Source of the DNA: an uncultured Anaerolineales bacterium
GTDB taxonomy: Bacteria; Chloroflexota; Anaerolineae; Aggregatilineales; Aggregatilineaceae
Direction: 5' to 3'
Assembly: GCA_937135955.1 (NCBI GenBank)
Contig: CAKZOB010000041.1
Coordinates: 1 to 64,000, forward strand
Length of the DNA: 64,000 nt
The translations under genes and the position numbers were made by a program. The notes below the pieces were generated by a model. That model was not told where the DNA came from. It saw only the letters and a list, made by a program, of their open reading frames with translations, and did not search any database. This document shows positions 46,068 to 55,778 of this stretch, in pieces (within the stretch, counting starts at the first letter, position 1; each line of letters begins with the position of its first letter).

Positions 46068-47216
46068 TTAGCGAGCAGATTGCTGATGCCCATCGGCGGG
46101 GGCAGGTTCGCGGTCGGTGCTGCCCGTCTCGACCAGGCGGGTGATCTCGGTCAGCGACAGGCCCACCAGTCCCATGCGCTCCAGCGTGCGCCCACGATAG
46201 CGATAATCCACGCCATCCACCACACAGGCGAGCTGAATCATCGCTTCCATGCCCCAGACTTCCACGCCGAAGCGTTTGCCCAGTTCGGCCATGGGCACCA
46301 GGCTGTAGGGCACATCCTCGAAGATATAGCGATGACGGACGGTGCGCGGCGCTTTGATGCCCCGGTAGCCGGGGTTGTCGTGAATGGCCTGGTGAAGGTT
46401 GTCGCCGTGCGCGGAGTAGGCGCGCGCCAGCCATTCCTGGGCCGTCTGCGCGCGGACGCCCAGTGCCGCCGCAACCGTGACGCGCTCGCGATCCAGGCGT
46501 TCCAGGATGGTTGCCGTCGCCGGAGTGACGCCGTCTATGTAGAACTCGAACTCGCCACCCGTCCGTTCGATCCAGCCCATATTGAGCAGGGTCAACGCCG
46601 GATGAAAGACTGCTCCCATATTGTTCAGGCTGGTGTAAAGCACGTTGGGCGCGGCGATGAATTGGGGGTAGACCTCTTGCAGCACGTTGAGCACGTCGGC
46701 GGTGCGGCTGGCGGGCAGGGCGGCCAGCGGGACGGAGTTCTTGCGCCGGAAGATGCGCGCTTCCGCCGGGCCGTTGCTGCGGCTGGCGAACAGAAATGTC
46801 TCTGTCTCGGCGACGATGACATCCGCGGTGCAGCCCTCCTGCTGCAAGATGTGCCGGAATTCCAGCGCGCCGCCTGTGCGCCCAGGGTTGAGGATGACGA
46901 TCTGCCCATCCTGTAGATGCGGGGCGCAGGCCAGGGCCACGTCGCGGTGCGCCGAGGCAGGCACAACCACCATGATCAGGTGTGCGCCATCGAGCGCCTG
47001 GGCTATGTCGCTGGTCACCACGCGGATTTTGCCGAAGAACTGCTGCCCGTCTTCCATGATGACTTCGATCCCGCAGCGGGCAGCGATGACGTCAATGTGC
47101 TGGTAGGTGCGGTTATAGAGGCGCACGGAATAACCGTGCACAGCGAGGTCAGCGGCCATGGCTTTGCCGCCATGCCCGGCCCCGATCACCGTGATCTGTA
47201 AATCTTTGTCAAACAT
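46068..47216 (-). CDS. NAD(P)-dependent octopine/nopaline-type dehydrogenase
   Basis: 382 aa. The Rossmann motif GAGHGGKAMA is at about 12-21, and the second domain has AVFHPALTLLNMGWIE, where octopine dehydrogenases carry the catalytic His. Opine dehydrogenases join or split an amino acid and a 2-oxo acid by NAD(P)H-dependent reductive condensation. In this pair the cobalamin mutase-like protein may act on the released amino acid. SD AAGGGGA before the ATG, promoter at 47360-47387. The pathway is inferred from gene order only. Confidence 0.85.
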   Translation of the reverse strand: MFDKDLQITVIGAGHGGKAMAADLAVHGYSVRLYNRTYQHIDVIAARCGIEVIMEDGQQFFGKIRVVTSDIAQALDGAHLIMVVVPASAHRDVALACAPHLQDGQIVILNPGRTGGALEFRHILQQEGCTADVIVAETETFLFASRSNGPAEARIFRRKNSVPLAALPASRTADVLNVLQEVYPQFIAAPNVLYTSLNNMGAVFHPALTLLNMGWIERTGGEFEFYIDGVTPATATILERLDRERVTVAAALGVRAQTAQEWLARAYSAHGDNLHQAIHDNPGYRGIKAPRTVRHRYIFEDVPYSLVPMAELGKRFGVEVWGMEAMIQLACVVDGVDYRYRGRTLERMGLVGLSLTEITRLVETGSTDREPAPADGHQQSAR

Positions 47217-47359
47217 GGCGTCCCCTTGTGGTCGCTACAGCCCCCCCTCGGACAAAGGACTTGAGCGCACAACTGGCGCAGCGAGTAGTCTGGCTCTGCT
47301 CCGCAGGTTGGAAGCCGAATCATCAGTGCGGCACGCAAGAGGCGAACGCTGGCGGGGCG

Positions 47360-47387
47360 AGTATAACCGATCGTGAATGGAAAACAA
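47360..47387 (-). promoter_or_regulatory. Promoter of the opine dehydrogenase/B12 protein operon
   Basis: On the minus strand TTGTTT (47382-47387), a 16-bp spacer and TATACT (47360-47365), about 145 bp before the dehydrogenase ATG. No other feature is seen in 47217-47498. Confidence 0.5.
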
Positions 47388-47498
47388 AAACCGCAATGAA
47401 GCAGGGGAATGGGATACGAACGAGAGATGGGGAGAACGGGGCGGATCTATTCATAAATTCGGTTCTGTAGGGGCACTGCTTGCTGCGCGCCAGGAATT

Positions 47499-48551
47499 TT
47501 ACGGATTCTTACCCACTCCCTCGGCGCTCAACATGCTCCCGCACCGTCCGTGACGCACAGCGACAATCTCGGCGATGATGCTCAGCGCCACCTCTTCCGG
47601 TGACTTGCCGCCCAGGTCAAGGCCGATGGGCGTATGAATGGGCGGGAGCTGACCGAGATCGAAGCCGCTCGCGCGCGCCCGCTCGGCCCGCTCGACGGCA
47701 CGTTGACGCTTGCCGATCGCGCCCAGATAGGCGATGCGACGACCGGCCAGCGCGTGCAATAGCGCGTCCTCGAAGCGCGGCTCGTGATTGAGCGAGACGA
47801 CGAACGTCCGCGCGTCCACGCCCACCCGCGCGATCACCTCTTGTGGCCACAGCGCCAGCACCTCGTCAGCGTCGGGGTATTTGTCGCGCGTGGCGAAGGC
47901 GGGGCGGGCGTCGCTGACTACCGTGCGAAACCCCAGGATTTTGGCGAAACGCACCAGTGGCACAGCGATCTGCTCCGCGCCGAAGATCAGCAGCGTAGAC
48001 GGCGGTAACACTGGCTCCAGTAGGGCCACCCGCCCGCCAGGGTAGCTCACTGTCTGTGGTCGCTCACCTTCCAGCGCGGCGAGCGCATCGCGCAGCACCT
48101 CATCGGGCAGGCTGGCCGAGGCAGTGCCATCGGGCCAGACGCTGGCATGTACTGGCCTGGGGTGTAGCGGCTCGTTGGGCGAACACAGCGTGACATTGAC
48201 GCGCGTCGGCGGAGCGGTGAGCTGCTCCAACAATGCCGCATCGAGGCACTCGACCAGCACGTCAATCTGCCCTTCGCAGTTCAGCCCGATCTCGATGAGG
48301 GGGTTTTCGACATGTTTGTAGTGCAGCATCAGCGGACCGTCGCCCGCCAGCACGTCCTGGGCGGCCTCATAGACATCTGTCTCGACACAACCGCCGCTCA
48401 CTGCGCCCACAAAGCGTTCGTGACTGGTGATGAACATGCGCGAAGCCAGTGGCTGGCTCGACGAGCCGCGGATGCGCACGATGGTGGCCATGGCCACTTT
48501 TTCCCCGGCAGCCAGCCACGCTGTTGCCTGGCGGATGAGGTCTTCGTTCAT
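47499..48551 (-). CDS. XdhC/CoxI-family molybdenum-enzyme maturation protein
   Basis: 350 aa. The N-terminal XdhC_CoxI domain has GSSSQPLASRM and GAVSGGCVETDVYEAA (conserved Cys). The C-terminal Rossmann-like XdhC_C domain has LLIFGAEQIAVPLVRFAKIL, FVVSLNHEPRFEDALL and IAYLGAIGKRQR. XdhC-type chaperones insert or sulfurate the molybdenum cofactor of xanthine-dehydrogenase-type enzymes. No such hydroxylase is in the window, so the partner is elsewhere. A weak start context is seen before the ATG at 48551. Confidence 0.92.
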   Translation of the reverse strand: MNEDLIRQATAWLAAGEKVAMATIVRIRGSSSQPLASRMFITSHERFVGAVSGGCVETDVYEAAQDVLAGDGPLMLHYKHVENPLIEIGLNCEGQIDVLVECLDAALLEQLTAPPTRVNVTLCSPNEPLHPRPVHASVWPDGTASASLPDEVLRDALAALEGERPQTVSYPGGRVALLEPVLPPSTLLIFGAEQIAVPLVRFAKILGFRTVVSDARPAFATRDKYPDADEVLALWPQEVIARVGVDARTFVVSLNHEPRFEDALLHALAGRRIAYLGAIGKRQRAVERAERARASGFDLGQLPPIHTPIGLDLGGKSPEEVALSIIAEIVAVRHGRCGSMLSAEGVGKNP

Positions 48552-48634
48552 GGTGTGGTAGCTTAGAGTCTAGAGTAGAGCCTGGAGCCTGGAGTTTACC
48601 ATAAAGCGCCCGGAATGGAGCGCTTTTCCATGCC

Positions 48635-51598
48635 CTACCCTTCATTGGCAGAAGCTGCGGGTACATTGAACTGCGCCCGCTCCTCAGCGGTCAATTCGCG
48701 CACCCGGCAACAGACGTTGGCATAGCGCAGCAAGTCGTCAGTCGCCTGCCAGGTCTGCCAGACTCGCGCTGTGCCGTCACTGCTGGCCGTCACGCTGTGC
48801 AGGCCGTCTGGCGACCAGGCCACGCTGCGCAGACCGTCGCCGTGTCCTTCCAGCACCAGCAGTTCGTTGCCGGTTGTCGCGTCCCACAGGCGCGCCGTGC
48901 GATCCTCGCTGGCGGTCAGGATGCGCTTCCCGTCCGGCGACCATGCCCCGCTGTTGACGGCGTCGGTGTGACCCGCCAGGGTTGCCAGCAACGCGCCGGT
49001 TGCGGCGTCCCAGACCCTGGCCAGGCCGTCGTCTCCAGTAGTCAAGAGCGCCGCGCCATCGGGCGAGGGCGTCACGCTGAGCACAGCCCCGCCATGTGCC
49101 GACAGAGTCATGACCTCAGCGCCAGTGTCAGCATCCCACAGGCGCACCGTCCCATCGCGCCCGGCGGTGATCAGGCGCGCGCCGTCCGCCGTCCAGGCGA
49201 CGTACTCCACCGTACCAGTATGCCCGCTGAGCGTCAGCACGCTGACGGGCGTTGCACCGCTGATGTCCCAGACGGTCGCCGTGCGCCGCACGGCAACGAG
49301 CAGGCGCGTTTCGTCGGGCGACCAGGCGGCGGCGCTCACCTCGCCGCCCAGGTCAGTCAGGACGAAGACGGGCGAGCCATCCGCCGCCGACCAGATGCGC
49401 ACCTGCCCATCGCCCGTCCAGGTGAGCAGGCGCGTGCCGTCGGCGCTCCAGGCCGCCCCATTGACACGCCCGCTGTGAGACAGGGTGAACGACAGTGCGC
49501 CGGTGACGGCGTCCCATACGCGAGCGGTGTTATCCCACGACCAGGTGAGCACCCGCGCACCATCCGGCGACCAACTCGCGCCGGTGATCCAGCCTTCGTG
49601 CCCGGCCAGCGTGAGCAGTACGTCGCCGGTGCTGGCGTCCCACAGACGCGCCATGCCATCGCGCGACCAGGTGAGGACGCGCGTCCCGTCCGCACTCCAG
49701 GCCGCCCCATTGACCCAATCCGCATGGTGCAGGGTGAGCAAGGCGCTGTCCGGACGGGCGTCCCACAGGCGCGCGCTGCCGTCGTCGGCGGCGGTGAGCA
49801 GGCGCGCGCCGTCTGGCGACCAGACCACATCGTTGACATCGTCGGAATGCCCGCGCACGGCGAAGAGCAATTCGCCCGTGGCCGCATCCCAGACGTAGAC
49901 AGCGCGATCGCGCCCGGCAGTAGCCAGGCGCGCCCCATCCGGAGACCAACAAACGCTGGTGACGGCGTTCACGTGCCCGCTCAAAACCAGTTGTTCGGCG
50001 CTGCCGAGCGCCGACAGCGCCCTATCCGGCTGATTGACTGCCGCGCCGACGTTCCACACCCGCGCCGTCTCATCGGCGCTGGCCGTAGCCAGGCGCGCCC
50101 CGTCCGGCGACCAGGCCACGCGGTTGACCGCGCCGCTGTGCCCTTCCAGCACGGCCAGCAGTTCCCCGCTGGCGGCATTCCACAGACGCACCGTGTTGTC
50201 GCGGCTGCCGCTGGCAAGCAAGCTTCCATCCGGCGACCAGGCCACGCTGCTCACCCAGGCCGTGTGCCCGCTCAGTGTACGCAGTAACGCGCCCGTGCGG
50301 GCATCCCAGACCATCACCAGGGAATCCGCGCCCGCGGTAGCGATCTGCGCCCCGTCCGGCGACCAGGCAATGTCGGTCACCCAGTCCGTATGCCCGACCA
50401 GCGTGAGCAGCGGTTCGCCGGTCGCCACGTTCCACACGCGCGCCGTGCGATCCCAACTGGCAGTCGCCAGACGGGATCGGTCGGGCGACCAGGCCACGCC
50501 AGAAACAGCGGCGGTGTGCCCCACCAGGCGGGAGAGCGGCTCCGGCTCGCTGGCGGCTTCCCACAGGGCTACCGTGTTATCAGCTCCGGCGGTGGCGATG
50601 CGCGCCCCGTCCGGCGACCAGACCCCGCGCAGCACCGCGCCGGTATGTCCGCCTAGGATACGCCGCGCCCGGCTGGCCTGCACCGCCGTCCCCAGGGCGC
50701 GATCGGCCTGCCAGACGTAGGGCAGGCGCTCCAGCGCTTCCAACGCCAGCAGCACCCCGCGTTCCGGATACGCGCCGAACAATTCGAGCTGCGCCTGCGC
50801 CGCCAGACCGATGGCCTGGGCGCGGTTGCGGGCCTCTTCGGCGGCCTGACGGGCGACCAGCGCTTCGGCGGCGTTGGCGTCGGCGCGCTGACGGGCGTCT
50901 TCGGCGCGGACGTACAGCACCAGCGACAGCACCAGCAGCGCCACGATCACAGTGACTACGGCGCTGATCACGGCATTGCGCTGTTGGCGGCGGCGCTGAG
51001 CGCGGCGGCTGGCCTGAATGTACTCAATATGCAGATCGGTAGGTCGGTTGCGCTGCTTGGCCAGGCCCGCGGCCAGCCACTCTTCGGCCTCTTTGAGCGC
51101 ATTACCGCTCAGCAAGAGGCTGCGGTCGCGGCGGCGGTCTTGCCAGTTGCGCGCGCGCACCAGCAGGCGCGTGTGCTCGCGCACGTAAGCCAGGTCGGTG
51201 TCCAGCGCATCGAGCAACGCCCCAAAAGCCCTGTCGAAGTCATCCTCTTCGCGGATAAAAACCCAGTTGTGGGCGTTGATGGCCGGGTGCAGACGCTTTT
51301 CGTCCGCCTCCTCGGTGATGGGGCGGTACAGCACCGGCATGATGCGTTTGTGGTGTTGCGCGGCGTAATCAATTTCTTTGAAACAGGTCACCGAACGCGC
51401 CGAGTCTGGACTGATGACGAACACAAAGGCATCCGCTGCCTCAATGCCCGCGCAGATTTCGCGCCACCAGTCTGCTGAGAGGGGGATATCTTCCCAGTCC
51501 ACCCAGGCGTCGCGGCCATGCGCGGCCAGTGCGTCGTGCAGGCGACGCACGAAGTCGGTGTCTTCGCGCGCGTAGGAGATGAACACTTCGCCCGGCAT
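48635..51598 (-). CDS. Membrane TIR-WD40 protein
   Basis: 987 aa, SD GGAGG before the ATG. The TIR domain (about 1-140) starts FISYAREDTDFVRRL and has the CFKE segment with Glu75 where NAD-cleaving TIRs have their catalytic Glu. A basic region leads to one membrane helix (about 209-230). An Ala-rich coiled coil (about 231-280) and 15 WD40 repeats follow (recognisable by WSPDG/WSADG), enough for two seven-bladed propellers. The TIR end and the propeller would lie on opposite sides of the membrane. Likely role: signalling or a sensor-effector with NADase activity; the target is unknown. Confidence 0.9.
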   Translation of the reverse strand: MPGEVFISYAREDTDFVRRLHDALAAHGRDAWVDWEDIPLSADWWREICAGIEAADAFVFVISPDSARSVTCFKEIDYAAQHHKRIMPVLYRPITEEADEKRLHPAINAHNWVFIREEDDFDRAFGALLDALDTDLAYVREHTRLLVRARNWQDRRRDRSLLLSGNALKEAEEWLAAGLAKQRNRPTDLHIEYIQASRRAQRRRQQRNAVISAVVTVIVALLVLSLVLYVRAEDARQRADANAAEALVARQAAEEARNRAQAIGLAAQAQLELFGAYPERGVLLALEALERLPYVWQADRALGTAVQASRARRILGGHTGAVLRGVWSPDGARIATAGADNTVALWEAASEPEPLSRLVGHTAAVSGVAWSPDRSRLATASWDRTARVWNVATGEPLLTLVGHTDWVTDIAWSPDGAQIATAGADSLVMVWDARTGALLRTLSGHTAWVSSVAWSPDGSLLASGSRDNTVRLWNAASGELLAVLEGHSGAVNRVAWSPDGARLATASADETARVWNVGAAVNQPDRALSALGSAEQLVLSGHVNAVTSVCWSPDGARLATAGRDRAVYVWDAATGELLFAVRGHSDDVNDVVWSPDGARLLTAADDGSARLWDARPDSALLTLHHADWVNGAAWSADGTRVLTWSRDGMARLWDASTGDVLLTLAGHEGWITGASWSPDGARVLTWSWDNTARVWDAVTGALSFTLSHSGRVNGAAWSADGTRLLTWTGDGQVRIWSAADGSPVFVLTDLGGEVSAAAWSPDETRLLVAVRRTATVWDISGATPVSVLTLSGHTGTVEYVAWTADGARLITAGRDGTVRLWDADTGAEVMTLSAHGGAVLSVTPSPDGAALLTTGDDGLARVWDAATGALLATLAGHTDAVNSGAWSPDGKRILTASEDRTARLWDATTGNELLVLEGHGDGLRSVAWSPDGLHSVTASSDGTARVWQTWQATDDLLRYANVCCRVRELTAEERAQFNVPAASANEG

Positions 51599-51959
51599 GG
51601 TCGCCTCCGTCTCTTTCCCGCCCTGCGGCGGACGGACGATCGGTGCTGCGCGACGGCGTTTACCCTATTTTGGCGGGATCACCCGTCCGGCGGCAAATCG
51701 CCCGACGGGCGAGAACGCATTTGGGACGGGGAGCAGAACTCACCATAGAACTGATCTTCAGGAAAACTCTGCAAAGCCGCCGGTTTGGCTCACCCCTCCA
51801 TGCAGGGGGAGCCGGGAGGTGAGGTTTCAAACGGTCTCTACCTGAGTTCACTGAGAGCGCAGGGGTCGCAGAGAATGACACAGAGCTTCTGTCATCTTCC
51901 CCCTTGCGGTCTCGGCGTCCTGGCGGTTCAACTCCTGTCCCAACCATGAGATATGGCCC
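51599..51959. other. Gene-free gap with degenerate hairpin repeats
   Basis: No ORF with coding features is seen. CTCACC (about 51790) can pair with GGTGAG (51817-51822), a decayed relative of the dispersed repeat. A second, longer imperfect inverted repeat at about 51846-51932 pairs GAGAATGACACAGAGC with TCTGTCATCTTC and extends outward. The region separates the minus-strand TIR and kinase genes. Confidence 0.4.
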
Positions 51960-54900
51960 TCAGCGCGTGGGCGGAGGCACGCCGCGTGCCGCCAACCCCG
52001 GCGCGGGCCGCCACGACGGACTGTCGTTCCACGAGTTGGTGGGAGTCATGCGCAGCGGATTGCTACCGTCGGCCAGCATGAGGTAGATCGCGCCGACGCC
52101 GTCGCGGTCGGAGATAAAGGCGATCTGCGTCCCGTCCGCCGACCACTCCGGCCACCAGTCGTTCGATGGCGTCGTCGTCAGGCGGCGTTCGCCCGAACCG
52201 TCGGCGTTGATGACGTATACGTCGAACTGTCCATCGCGGTTGGACTGAAAGGCGATGCGCGTCCCGTCTGGCGACCACGCCGGAAAACCATCGTGGCCGG
52301 GGCTGAACGTCAGGCGCACCACATTGCTGCCGTCCGCATTCATGACGTAAATCTCTTCGTCACCAGAGCGCGAGGAATTGAAAGCGATGCGCGTGCCATC
52401 CGGCGACCAGGCCGGACTGCCGCTATTGGACCCTGGGCCGGTCAGGCGCTGCACGTTGGTCCCGTCGTCGTTCATCACGTAGATTTCGCTGCTCCCATCG
52501 CGGTCGGACGCAAAGGCCAGCCGCGTGCCATCCGGCGACCAGGTGGGGTGATACTCGTTGGCGGGGTGACGGCTCAGGTTGCGCACGTCACTCCCATCGG
52601 CATTCATGACGTAGAGATCGTTATTGCCGTCGCGGTCGGAGTAGAAAGCGATGCGCCCGCTCTCTGGCGACCAGGCCGGGTCGCGATCGTTGCTGGAGTT
52701 GTTGGTCAGGCGGCGCGTCAGGCCGCTTTGCACATTCATGGTGTAGATTTCGCGGTTGCCGTCGCGCTCCGACACGAAGGCGATCTCTCCCGCGCCACCG
52801 CCGAAAGGCGTGGCTGTCGGCGGGCCAGCGGGGGTGACGGTCGGCGGCACGAACGGCGTCGGCGAGGGCAGCACCAGGGTCGGGGGTATGGCGGTGGGCG
52901 GTTGCCCGCCGCCCGCGCCAGCGGGGAGGGCAATGCGGAAACCCAGCACGCCAATGGCATAGTCCGGATAGTTGCCGCCCTGGTAGAACGCCCGCGCATA
53001 GCGCGCTTCGTCGTGCCACGAACCGCCGCGCACATTGTGCATGTTGCTGTAGGGCGGGCCGGAGGGATCGCGCGCTCCGTCGGTCAGTGAGGCGTAATAG
53101 TCGCGCCCGTAATAGTCAGCCACCCATTCCCAGACGTTGCCGGCCAAATCGAGCGCACCTACCCACGACGCGCCGGCGGGGTAGCTGCCGACGGGCTGTG
53201 CATCGCCTGTGCAGCCTGTCAGGTTGGCCAGGGCACAATCGGGCGGGGTGTTGCCCCAGGGATAGACCCAGCCCTCCGGCCCTCGCGCCGCGTATTCCCA
53301 CTGTGCCCCGCTGAGCAGCGTCGCGCCGATCCACTCGGCGAAGGCGGCGGCGTCGAACCACGACACCCACACTACCGGATGGTTGGCCAGGGCCGGGTTG
53401 TCGAAGGCTGTGCGGTCGCGCGGGGGTGCGCACGCGCCCGCGTTGACACAGGCGGCATATTGGGCGTTGGTCACCTCCGTCTGTCCGATCCAATAGGCGC
53501 TCAGACACACCTGACGCACCGGCTTCTCGTCTGCGTCTCCTTCCTCGCTGCCCATCAGGAAGCACCCTGGCGGCACGGCAACCACAGAGATACCCCGATA
53601 ATCGCCCACGATGGGTGTCCAGGCGCGGTTGGCGCTGCCCGCAGGGATCAACGTGGCCTCAGGCGGCGGAGGAAAGATGACCGGCAGCCCTGGTGTGAAG
53701 CTCGGCTCCGGCGACGGCGTGACCGTAGGGGTGCGCGTGGCCGAAGGCATAGCAGTAGGCGTTGGGGAGGGGGTGGCGGTCGGTGTGGCGCTGGGCGTAG
53801 GGGTATCTGTCCAGGCTTTAGCGGTCGCCGTCAGCGCGGCGATGGCCAGCGCCTCGACCGTCGCGGCCAGGTCGGGTGTGGGCGTGTCTGTCCAGGCCAA
53901 CGCTGTCTGCGTCAGCCGCTCGGTTACCAGCGCCTGAGTAGTGGCGGCGATATCGGGCGTGGGCGTGTCGGTCGGGCGCGGCGAAGGCGTGTCGGTCGGC
54001 GTGACCGTTGGGCTTGGCGAAGGGGACGGAGTCGGTGTACTGGTGTCGGTCGCCGTTGGAGAGGGGGTGGCGCTCGCAACAGGTTCGGGCGAAACCAGCG
54101 TTTCCGTCACCTGCAGCACCAGTCCGCCCGCGACGGTCGGCGTCTGGCCCGGCGCAACAGTCGTCGCAGCGGGGGACGGGCTGGCGGAGGAAGTGGACGT
54201 CTCGGTCGCCAACACGACCAGCCCGCCCGCGACGGTCGGCGTCTGGCCCGGCGCAGCAGCGATTGCAGTGGGCGAGGGAGACGGCGTACCGGCTGGTGTT
54301 CTCTTTTCCCCACCTCTCAGGACTAACACTCCCGCGGCGACCACAACCGCCATGAGCAGCACCAGCGCGCCCCATACCAGCGAAACCCGCCCGCGTCGGG
54401 CTGCCTCCTTCGCAGGGTGGGGCGCGGGCGGCGTGCGGCCCGGCGTAGAGGGCGGCGGAGATGGGGGGCGCGACGGGGTGGGGGTGAAACGCGCTGGCGT
54501 TGGGCGCAGTTCCAGCGGGGCGGTGAAGAATTGAGTCTCCTCGTCGTGCGGCTGGCCTGCGCTGGCCTGGGCGAAAGCCTGGGCAAAGGCCGTCACCGTG
54601 GGGAAACGGTCGGCGGGAGACTTGGCCATCGCCCGCGTCAGCGTCGTTGCCAAAGCCGCAGGGAGATCGGGCCGCAACAGGTGCGGCGGCGGGGGTGGTT
54701 CGTTGAGATGCTTGTGCATCAGCCCGTAGGGCGTCGGGGCCTGGAAGGGCACCTGACCGGTGAGCAACTGATAGATCGTCACCCCCAGCGCGTACTGATC
54801 GGTGGCTGGCGTGGGCGGCTCGGCGCGCCATTGTTCGGGGGCCATGTAGAGCGGCGTGCCGACGACCGCGCCGGTGGCAGTCAGAGCGCTGGTGTGTTCG

Positions 54901-55400
54901 AGCAGCTTGGCAATGCCGAAGTCCACCAGAAAGGCGTTGCCCTGGTTGTCGAACATGATGTTGCTGGGCTTGATGTCGCGGTGGATCACACCCTGACGAT
55001 GCGCATAGTCGAAGGCGTCGGCGACCTGACTGAGCAACCGCGCGATCTCGCCCAGCGACGGCAACGGTCTGCCGGTGGCCTGGCGCTGCGCCATGCGGTC
55101 GGCCAGCGTGCCGCCCGTCAGCAGGCGCATGACAATGTAGCTGGTGCCACTTTCCACGCCGTAGTCGTAGATGGGGATGATATGCGGGTGTTCCAGGGCC
55201 GCCGCTGTTTCCGCTTCGCGGGTGAAGCGGGCGACATAGTCAGGATCGGCAGCCAGTGCAGCGGGCAACACCTTGACGGCCACAGCGCGCTTGAGCGCAC
55301 GCTGATAGGCCCGATAGACCGCGCCCATGCCGCCCCGACCAAGCAGTTCCTGCAATTCGTATTGGCCCAACACCTGGCCGGAGAGATCATGCGCGTCCAT
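51960..55400 (-). CDS. Ser/Thr kinase - FGE-like - PD40 propeller protein
   Basis: 1146 aa from the ATG at 55400. Kinase domain (about 14-275): Gly loop GRGGMG 21-26, Lys43, HRDIKPSN from His140, DFG 160-162. A Pro-rich stretch leads to one membrane helix (about 350-375). The roughly 200-residue Thr/Pro region holds internal repeats (APGQTPTVAGGLV twice; a 30-residue TDTPTPD unit). A sulfatase-modifying/FGE-like domain (about 600-825: PPGCFLMGSEEGD, VWVSWFDAAAF, GNVWEWV, VRGGSW) lacks both catalytic cysteines, so it is probably a binding domain. A six- or seven-repeat PD40/TolB-like propeller ends it. Kinase inside, sensor domains outside. Confidence 0.92.
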   Translation of the reverse strand: MDAHDLSGQVLGQYELQELLGRGGMGAVYRAYQRALKRAVAVKVLPAALAADPDYVARFTREAETAAALEHPHIIPIYDYGVESGTSYIVMRLLTGGTLADRMAQRQATGRPLPSLGEIARLLSQVADAFDYAHRQGVIHRDIKPSNIMFDNQGNAFLVDFGIAKLLEHTSALTATGAVVGTPLYMAPEQWRAEPPTPATDQYALGVTIYQLLTGQVPFQAPTPYGLMHKHLNEPPPPPHLLRPDLPAALATTLTRAMAKSPADRFPTVTAFAQAFAQASAGQPHDEETQFFTAPLELRPTPARFTPTPSRPPSPPPSTPGRTPPAPHPAKEAARRGRVSLVWGALVLLMAVVVAAGVLVLRGGEKRTPAGTPSPSPTAIAAAPGQTPTVAGGLVVLATETSTSSASPSPAATTVAPGQTPTVAGGLVLQVTETLVSPEPVASATPSPTATDTSTPTPSPSPSPTVTPTDTPSPRPTDTPTPDIAATTQALVTERLTQTALAWTDTPTPDLAATVEALAIAALTATAKAWTDTPTPSATPTATPSPTPTAMPSATRTPTVTPSPEPSFTPGLPVIFPPPPEATLIPAGSANRAWTPIVGDYRGISVVAVPPGCFLMGSEEGDADEKPVRQVCLSAYWIGQTEVTNAQYAACVNAGACAPPRDRTAFDNPALANHPVVWVSWFDAAAFAEWIGATLLSGAQWEYAARGPEGWVYPWGNTPPDCALANLTGCTGDAQPVGSYPAGASWVGALDLAGNVWEWVADYYGRDYYASLTDGARDPSGPPYSNMHNVRGGSWHDEARYARAFYQGGNYPDYAIGVLGFRIALPAGAGGGQPPTAIPPTLVLPSPTPFVPPTVTPAGPPTATPFGGGAGEIAFVSERDGNREIYTMNVQSGLTRRLTNNSSNDRDPAWSPESGRIAFYSDRDGNNDLYVMNADGSDVRNLSRHPANEYHPTWSPDGTRLAFASDRDGSSEIYVMNDDGTNVQRLTGPGSNSGSPAWSPDGTRIAFNSSRSGDEEIYVMNADGSNVVRLTFSPGHDGFPAWSPDGTRIAFQSNRDGQFDVYVINADGSGERRLTTTPSNDWWPEWSADGTQIAFISDRDGVGAIYLMLADGSNPLRMTPTNSWNDSPSWRPAPGLAARGVPPPTR

Positions 55401-55497
55401 GAGTAACCCCACAGGCAATGTGATCTTGATCACTCGGCAATCAGCAGTATAACAAAAAGTTTAGACCATGCCCAACCGGGGTGTCTTCTGGGCAGGA

Positions 55498-55569
55498 AGA
55501 TTGCATCAAACCGCTTGCCGCTTTACCTCACCCCCAGCCTCGCGCGAGCGCCGAGCGGGGGCTATGCAT
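55498..55569 (+). repeat. Dispersed palindromic repeat, copy 5 (left half)
   Basis: ATTGCATCAAACCGCTTGCC, CTTTACCTCACCCCCAGCCT and GCGCCGAGCGGGGG match the other copies; it then breaks off and the GGTGAGGT arm is missing. The region from 55401 to 55778 shows no gene. Confidence 0.8.
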
Positions 55570-55778
55570 TACCCACAAGTCTCCCCTCACCCCTCAATCC
55601 CCTCTCCCAACGCTGTGGACGAGGGGACTTACTTTCTCTCGCCCAGGCGCTCCCCTTCGCCCGCAGCGCGGGGCTGGCGGACAAGGGCCAGAGGCGCTTG
55701 CCCTCTCCCTGGATGGGCGGGCACAGTCAGCCGCCCCGATCTTTACTAGAAAACATCAACTTTTTTACAGCTGCCCGC

